From Apiotrichum sp. Y4204 (taxonomy: Eukaryota > Basidiomycota > Tremellomycetes > Trichosporonales > Trichosporonaceae), in the NCBI GenBank assembly GCA_025531455.1, contig JAMYHL010000012.1, positions 496,001-560,000 of the forward strand: DNA of 64,000 nucleotides, written 5' to 3'. Every line of letters starts with the position of its first letter. The stretch's first letter is position 1. A program made the translations under genes and the position numbers. The notes under the pieces are model-generated. The model was not told where the DNA came from. It searched no databases and saw only the letters and a list, made by a program, of their open reading frames with translations. Below are positions 57,742 through 64,000 of this stretch, one piece after another.

Positions 57742-59435
57742 CTACTTCTGAAAAAACTGGCCCACACCGCCCTGGCGGCCCTCCTCAGCCGGCGCGGTAG
57801 CAGGCACGGTCGCCGCCGTAGTGGTGGAAATGACCGACTCGGTGCTATTGACTTTTGTGTTGGCAAAGGCGGCCGCGTCGTCAACGGAGGTAGCGGTGTC
57901 CTGCGTGGTGTTCGTGGTGTTGACCGCGTGGCTGTCGCGCGGCTCGGGGGTCTCGGAGAGGACGATGAAGCGAGATTTGGGCGGCTCCAGGTCCCTTGGC
58001 TCGTTGACCGCGGCCTCCATCGCCTCGTCCTCCGAGACAGGATTGACGGACGAGCTTGAGCCCTCGTCGCTGCCCGACTTGTTTGTGTCGTCCGACTTGT
58101 CCGAGTCCGAGCTAAGTGACTCCGACGAGTCTGAGGAGTCGCCGCTCTCAGAAGCAGCGTCGGAATCTTCCGAATCGATGTGATAGGCGGTGAGGACCAC
58201 CGTACGCGGCAGCGTGTTCTCTTTTTTAGTGTCGTTCTCCTTGTCGTCCGTCGCAAGACTGTTCGGCTCGCCGCTCTCAGAAGCGGAGTCGGAATCTTCG
58301 GAATCGATGTGATAGGCGGTGAAGACCACGGTACGCGGCTGCTTGTTCTCTTTCTCAGCGTCGTTCTCCTTCTCGTCCGTCGCCACACCGTTCGACTGGG
58401 CAGAAACCTTGGTCACCTCGCTCGACTCTCCCTCAATCTTCTCCTCGTCGTTCTCAAAGTTGAAGCGGAAGGACGAGCGTTCGCGGTTCATCACCGTCAT
58501 TTTGATGTCTTCATATGAGCTGTCGGGCTGGAGAGTGGCGTCAAGCACGTCGCTCTTGCGCTTACGGTCTACGCGCTCCCCGTTGGCCTTATTCTCCGCA
58601 ATCTCTCGCAAAGTCTTCTGGGCGCTGTCGCACTTCTCGACATAGCCCCGCACCTCGCGAGTCAGGCCATCAAGCTTGTGCTGGGCCGACTTGTCCCGAA
58701 TCTCAACCTTCTCCACCATCGCCTCCAGCACGCGGTTCTGGTCCTGCACACGGCGGTTCAGGCGATCGACGCTGTTTTTGAGCAGGTCGACGCGGGCGCT
58801 GATGACACCAACGTTGGAGGCGAGCGAGCCCAGCGCCGTGTTAATCTGGACAAGCACCTCCTTGTTTTTGGCCGTGTTGTCCTCCTCCCTGGCCTTCTTC
58901 TGCTTCTTCCTCGCGAGACTCGCTTCGAGTGCCGCAAGCTCCTTCTCCCGCTCCGCCCTAGCTTGCTCCTTTGCCGCGCGCTCTCATCAGCACACAACAA
59001 CAACAATAACCCACCTTGGCCGCCTTTCTCGCCGCGCGCTCGTTCCGCCGCCGAGTCTCGCGGTTATACTGCTCGAGCTCGCGGTGTTGCTTCTTACGGC
59101 CGAAATACTCAGACATAATGTCCACGTCGCGGTACGTCTTGTTCTTGCTGCACCACTCGATGGCGGCGTCACATCCGTCACATGGAGGGCGGCCGAAGAA
59201 ACCCTTCATGTCGAGAATGATGAACGGGTCGCTCATGCAGGGCTGCCCGAGCGAGCGACACCGCGTGCAGGATTGGTCCGCCGGTGCGCTGCTGTCAGCT
59301 TTGCTCTACGGGACGAGAAGCTGCACGGGGGAGGATGGTGGGGGATGATACCCACGTGAAGGTGTGGTCATTGGGGCGGCGCTTGAAGCCCCAGCTGACC
59401 ATGAACGCGTCGGGGACTTTGGAGCCAACGCGCAT
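57742..59435 (-). CDS. Coiled-coil protein with Cys pairs and an internal duplication
   Basis: Model: complement(join(57742..58980,59015..59288,59356..59435)), 530 residues. Near the N-terminus are SCTRCRSLGQPC and RPPCDGCDAAIEWC, six Cys that could hold zinc in a Zn2Cys6-like arrangement, though spacing is wider than in classic clusters. A charged helix (RETRRRNERAARKAAK) leads into a long coiled coil (about residues 150-260). The C-terminal half is acidic and Ser-rich and contains two ~38-residue copies with PRTVVFTAYHIDSEDSD and PRTVVLTAYHIDSEDSD. Family unknown; a chromatin or DNA-binding role is only a guess. The exon 3 acceptor has two nearby AG options; the phase-consistent one was chosen. 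Confidence 0.7.
58141..58384 (-). repeat. Tandem 129-bp in-frame duplication inside the coiled-coil gene
   Basis: Copies begin at 58141 and 58270 on the plus strand (GCCGCTCTCAGAAGC in both), an offset of 129 bases or 43 codons. They encode near-identical acidic TAYHIDSEDSD units. Divergence is mostly single-base. Confidence 0.85.
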
Positions 59436-60388
59436 CGTGATATTGTGAGGTGAGTGAAGTGATGGTGAGAAGAGAAAGTGAGAAGAGGAGAAAGAAGACG
59501 ATGTGAGTATGTGAGTGCGAGCAGTGGGGGTTCTGAAGGAAGAAGGGGATGAGTGTGTGAACGACAGACAGGATCAGCACAGCATGGCGAGGGCGCGGAG
59601 TGAGGGAAAACACAAATACACACACACACTGCACACGCAACCTCCACTATAGATGAGGTCACCTCGAGTGGACCGTGACCAGGGAGGGCGAGCATAGACC
59701 ACCAGCCACGGGAGGGCGCAATGTAAGACAGGGGCAAGGGGAGGGGCGGGGTGGCAACAGTGGCTGAGGGAGGGTCAGATCGGTCAGATCCTCTATCCTT
59801 TCAAAAGCACAATGCAGCTCTACGCAGCGCAATGCAATGGTCAATTCGTTCTTCCATTATCAACCATCAAGTAGAAGCTTGCCGCGCTGACGGACATCAA
59901 CTTCCTGTCATCCAGAGTTTCAACTCCTGACAGCGACGCCAGCGCGGACCCCGGCGGGGATGTAGTCAACCACACGACGTTCCCTCCGACTAAGGTGTGC
60001 TGACGGTGCGGTTACGGGTGACGAGTAGGTTCCTCCCACTTGCAGCCGCACGTCCTTTGGGGCCTGCTGTTCGATTCCTCTCGTTCGATTCCTCTGGGGG
60101 GGTCGGCGGCAGCGGTGCACAGCGGTGTTCGGGACACTTACTGGCTGGAGGTATGCCAACCATCGCCCGCGGGTGGATAATACAGCCTCTGAACGCGGTT
60201 TGGGCTTCCCCGCAGCCTGGGTCTATTTTTTGTGGTCAGCTGGTGTGGGGCAATCCCGGAGATTGCGAGATTGCGAGACGCAAGATTGCAGTCTGTATTG
60301 AACAAAGTAAGACCAAGAGTAAGGAGATATGAACTGGGGGATTAAGCCGGGGTCAATCCAGCCATGGCCTTGGAAAGCCATGCCACTC
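59436..60388. other. Intergenic between two minus-strand genes
   Basis: About 950 bases: the promoter of the coiled-coil gene and the 3' end of the transcription factor gene. A 14-bp direct repeat (GTTCGATTCCTCTC) lies at 60069-60095. No gene is supported. Confidence 0.5.
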
Positions 60389-62578
60389 CTACACGCCATC
60401 CCCAAACAGTCCAGCAGGCAGATCAAACCAGTTGTGCAAGTCGCCAAGGAGGGGCTGGACCGCCCAAGCGGGGAGGTGGCTGAGGTTGACGTCTGGCGGG
60501 GAAGCATGTGGTGTCGGCTGCGCGGTGTCCCCGCCAGCACCGACGGCGCCGTAGGCCGTGCGCCGGAGGTCGAGGAGGACGTGGATCGCGTCCGGGAGCG
60601 ACGGGTTGTGCTGGGCGTCGTACGAGCTCGCGTGGGCCCATTTCCGCTTGGCGCGTTCGAGGAGCTTTACATATTGGTCTGAGTTAGTCGCGGCTTCACT
60701 CGGCACTCACTTGCCAGACTCCACCACTGCGCCTGCTCCTTGAGCCCGCTGAGGATAGTCTCAAAGTCGTCGTCCGGGCGGGCCTTGTGTCCCAAGAAGT
60801 CGTTGACGAAGAGCACGCGCGCGCCGACCCACGTACTCCAGATGAAGAGTGGGGACGAAGTCTGTCGGAAACCGGCGTCGCGTGCCCTCGTGGTCAGCTG
60901 CGCTAGTCCGCTCGCCGAGGCCAGGCAGGTCGTGCCGAATGGCTCGACGGGCACACCGTCCGAGAGCGCGGGAAAGGCGTAGTATGCGTTCAGCTTGAGG
61001 AGCGTCGCGTAGTAGATAGCCGTCTGTGGTCAGGAGGGCAAATGTGGTTCACGCACAATCACCAAACCCATACTCCCTGGCTCATACCACAGCCGCACAG
61101 GGGCCATGGAGAACCACTCCTTTGTGATTGCCGTCAGCTCTAGGGTGCGTTCCTTGCGCTCCTCGACCTGTCGCGCATCACTGGGATCCACGGTGCGCGA
61201 CTGGAGCGTATGCGCGCGACCGAGGAGATCAATCGCTTCAACGAGGTACGCCATTGGCGAGAGCACGCGGCGGTCGGGCACATCGTCGCACCCGACTCCC
61301 GGCTTGAATATCGGTGCGGAGAACCATTCCTGCTGTCAGAACACTCCCAGTATCTCACTCACGCCTCGGGCCCAAATGTCGTCGGCACACGGCAGCCGGC
61401 GCCGGATCTCCTCGTCAGGGAGCGCAAACTCCCATCCGGTAGACACACACGCGTAGCGATCCAGACAGAAAATAAGCCAGAACAGGCGGCGGCGGCTCTC
61501 GTCCTCTCTCCATGTCGCGGGAGGTGGGATGATACTCGTTCGCGACAGGCTCGGTGCCGCAAGGCGTGCCGCGAGCGCGGCCGCCCCAGCACCCGCGCGG
61601 TCGTCTTCTGCCCGCAGGCCGAGATGCACCGCACTCCGGGTAAGCAGCGCGAGGATCCCCCATGAGCTTGGTCCCTGTTCTGAGCCGATGAGGTCGAGCG
61701 CGAGCAGCGCGAGCGCCTGCACGGACGCGACGCTCGTGCTCTCCACCGCGTGCGAGAGGACGTGGCCCTTTGCCGCCTGTCGGAACTGGAGTTTATTCCC
61801 CGCTATGCGAGGGTCCTCGCTCAGACGGAGGGTCACGACGACGATGGCGTATACGACGATATTCCACGGCGGGGCGAAGGCTGCTGCTGCTATCGGGTCG
61901 ATTATCGGTGCCCATGGGTAAATGTGCGAGAGGTACAGTGCGATAAGGTCGCGCACAACGTCGTCTGGCGGAAGCAGGTGCGCGTCCACGAAAGACACGA
62001 CGCTTCCGCCGGCCGGGGACGCCTGCATGGCTATGTCTGGGGAGAGGAGGGGGACCGAGACGGGGACGGCGGAGGCCGGAACAGGAGTCGAGCTTGGCGG
62101 AGGCCGATGCGCGAGCTGGGCAAGCTGCGCCTCTTGAGCCGCCAGCCGCCCCTCATACGCCGCGACGCGCTCCTCGAGCTGTTCTACGCCATGAGCAAAA
62201 TCCTCTTTTGAACCTCACCAAGCCGCCGCGCCATGTCTACCCCCGTGCCCGGGCGCAGGCCCGGCTTGAGCTTGATGGGATACACGCATTCGGCGGGATT
62301 GCGCGCGCAGTTGTCGCATGTCGGCTTTGTGCTGTCGCATTCTGCCGTCAGCGCCTGGCGAGTAACTCTTCACGGACTGATCTTGCGGTGTCGGCATGGC
62401 GTGCATGTTATCGCGAGCGGGCTGGTGTAAGCTCTTCAGACTCGGATTGCGATCGGACTCGGATCACAGGATCACAGGGTAGCATGCTGGGCCCCGCTTT
62501 GGTCTTTCAGCCCTTCACGTACCGGCTCTCGCTCTCGCGGCGCCGTTTCTCCGGCGGACTGTCGCTGCGCCTGGACAT
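60389..62578 (-). CDS. Zn2Cys6 fungal transcription factor
   Basis: Model: complement(join(60389..60678,60711..61023,61057..61329,61363..62183,62219..62341,62378..62421,62523..62578)), 639 residues. After a basic leader (PPEKRRRESESR) comes a complete zinc cluster with spacing C-x2-C-x6-C-x6-C-x2-C-x6-C at residues 25-52 (CTPCRHRKIKCDSTKPTC then DNCARNPAEC). A basic linker and a short coiled coil follow (RLEQLEERVAAYEGRLAAQE). The middle homology region (fungal_trans) has LIALYLSHIYPWAPIID, SVQALALLALDLIG, SWGILALLTRSAVHLGLRAE, and ESRRRLFWLIFCLDRYAC before LPDEEI. The zinc cluster is spread over two exons (62378-62421 and 62219-62341) with the initiator Met on a third; the 99-nt first intron and a GTCCGT donor are the weaker calls. 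Target genes unknown. Confidence 0.87.
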
Positions 62579-63204
62579 TGTTTGTCCCGTGGGCGCCTGG
62601 GAAGCGGGAGGGCAGGGAGTCGGGCGGCGGATACACTCGTCTACTCGTCAAGGGCCAAGGGATCAAGGGATTGGACGTCAAGGATCAATGATCTTCCCAG
62701 AGGAGTGCGCCTGCACCGAGGCACTCGCCGGAGATAAGAGTTGTTGTGCATTGCATACAGCTGTTGTTTTGCTTCTTTACGTTCATGTCCGTCATGGATC
62801 ATGTGTTAGCTTCTTGCGGCTCGGTTGGCCGGCATGCGGCGGTATCCGGCGGGAGTGATTTGCCGACCCAGTGGCGGTGGAATGCACCGGGGTTGTGACC
62901 TTGTACCATTTTGCACTTGTCATGTTGTCATCCCCTTGTACGAAGTCATCCATTCCCGCCTTCATCTCGCAGTCCATTGTATGCTGAAGATATACATGAT
63001 GTTATGGGTGGGTACATAGTGTACAGATCCGCAGTCCCAGAGTATCATACACATCGTAAATTGCCTTGCCTCTTCGTCTTCTGATCCTGCTGCGCCCCAA
63101 TGCTGGAGATCCGGGAATCGTGCGTGATTGCGGTTGCGGTCGTGTCCGTTTTTTGATTCGTTTTGTGACTTCTTTTGTTTCCCTGCGCCTCTCCTCTGAT
63201 GATT
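62579..63204. other. Promoter of the Zn2Cys6 gene and 3' end of ERT1
   Basis: 626 bases between two minus-strand genes; nothing else is supported. Confidence 0.5.
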
Positions 63205-64000
63205 CTACAATGCCTCGGCCGGGATGGGGAGGAACTGCCCGATGATGGCGGACGGGAGGTCGAACACATCGCGGCGGATGGTGAAGCATGCCGCGCAGGC
63301 TATGCTGCCTTTTGATGTCTCGAGGGTGGTTGCCTGGAAGAAGTTTTGTGTCGTGTTCTCAAACGCGTGCACAGAGTAGTTCTCCCAGTAGTCGATGGTT
63401 CCCTGTTTGGAGAACAGCTGGTAGATGCAGGTGCGGTTGCGAAGGATCTCCTCCTCGGTCTTGCCGACGAGCGTGCAGAACTCGGGGGCAACGCAGACGA
63501 TCTCGCCGGTACGACGCCAGACAGCGGTGGGTGTTGCGGAGAAGGAGATGAGCTTCTCAAGCTCGATGAGGGTACGCTGGAATGACCGCTCGAGGAAGAC
63601 CTCGTCCTCTTCGCTCAACGGCATCTGGAGGGCGATAAGCGAGGGGCGGAATGCGGCGAGAGCGCGAACGACCCGAAGAATCTCATCCTTCTGGAAGTTC
63701 TGGGTGAGGTACTGCATGAGAACGTGGTAGCCCTCGGTGTAGTCGTACGGCTTGACAATGGAAGCGTACACCTCCTCGGGAGTAAGCTTCTTGGGCTTTT
63801 CTGTCAGGGTCATGCCCAAGTCGCTGAGGTCACCCGACCACCCATTGTTGTTGTACACGTTCTGTGGCGAGAGCTCGGCGGCAAGCATTGGCTGCATGGG
63901 ATTTGTTGTGTCCTGCGGCGTAAGGAGGACGGCATCGGTGGCCTGCGCAGCGGGCGGGTTGCTGTTGTCGATACCAAAGTTCCACATGGACGGAGTGCTC
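63205..64000 (-). CDS. ERT1: Gluconeogenesis regulator Ert1, C-terminal part (5' end outside the window)
   Basis: The frame is open to the window edge, so the N-terminal zinc cluster is not seen. The visible ~265 residues match the Ert1/AcuK family: YDYTEGYHVLMQYLTQNF, ILRVVRALAAFRPSLIALQM, SEEDEVFLERSFQRTLIELE and the PAS domain (SFSATPTAVWRRTGEIVCV, EFCTLVGKTEEEIL, then FTIRRDVFDLPSAIIGQFLP). These Zn2Cys6 regulators with a PAS domain activate gluconeogenic and non-fermentable carbon genes. No intron is seen in this part. The Met codon at 63985-63987 is internal rather than the start, because the frame continues upstream. Confidence 0.92.
   Translation of the reverse strand, partial: STPSMWNFGIDNSNPPAAQATDAVLLTPQDTTNPMQPMLAAELSPQNVYNNNGWSGDLSDLGMTLTEKPKKLTPEEVYASIVKPYDYTEGYHVLMQYLTQNFQKDEILRVVRALAAFRPSLIALQMPLSEEDEVFLERSFQRTLIELEKLISFSATPTAVWRRTGEIVCVAPEFCTLVGKTEEEILRNRTCIYQLFSKQGTIDYWENYSVHAFENTTQNFFQATTLETSKGSIACAACFTIRRDVFDLPSAIIGQFLPIPAEAL

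Noticed and set aside
60069..60095. Two GTTCGATTCCTC copies resembling a tRNA B box
   Set aside because: No acceptor stem, anticodon arm or A box can be folded around them.

Overview
This is a eukaryotic, fungal window. Almost every gene is cut by short introns (mostly 35-60 nt) with GTNNGT donors and CTAAC/CTGAC-type branch sites a few bases before the AG. The sequence is GC-rich with GC-biased third codon positions. The gene set (Zn2Cys6 regulator, ERT1-type PAS regulator, MBOAT lysophospholipid acyltransferase, class I myosin with TH1-SH3 tail) fits a basidiomycete yeast. Intron density and protein style suggest Tremellomycetes, possibly Trichosporonales; that placement is inference, not a database result. 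Splice models were built by eye. For every gene with a full exon list the exon lengths sum to whole codons.

Layout. 0-9 kb: the tail of class I myosin, mitochondrial ribosomal protein mL40, an intron-containing tRNA-Arg(ACG), a large Ser/Thr/Pro-rich protein, and a probable NNF1 kinetochore subunit. 9-24 kb: a ten-exon cysteine-rich (EGF/furin-like) single-pass membrane protein, a nischarin-like LRR protein, a quiet 2.7 kb stretch, an AT-hook protein, a small orphan, then divergent MED10 (Mediator) and HRT3/FBXO9-type F-box genes. 24-31.5 kb: the meiotic helicase HFM1/MER3 and a probably mitochondrial quinone-oxidoreductase-like enzyme with a 6-nt microexon. 31.4-36.7 kb: a 5.3 kb stretch with no convincing gene. 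36.7-43.2 kb: long-chain acyl-CoA synthetase (FAA type) converging on USO1/p115. 43.2-49.1 kb: a gene-poor stretch, then a 1087-residue low-complexity protein. 49.8-53.9 kb: KAE1 and ALE1, diverging from a promoter rich in GCATGC palindromes. 55.4-64 kb: a senescence-domain (spartin/ERD7-like) protein, a coiled-coil protein with Cys pairs and an internal duplication, a Zn2Cys6 transcription factor, and the 3' part of ERT1.

How the genes relate. There is no operon or biosynthetic cluster; this is ordinary housekeeping chromosome. Themes that recur are lipid metabolism (FAA, ALE1, senescence-domain protein), vesicle and actin traffic (USO1, MYO1), transcription (MED10, two regulators, AT-hook protein) and chromosome segregation or recombination (NNF1, MER3). 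I see no transposon, CRISPR array or convincing new multi-gene system. The most interesting signals are gene-structure oddities (microexon, GC-AG intron, near-uniform phase-1 introns in the receptor-like gene, intragenic duplications) and several unassigned proteins.
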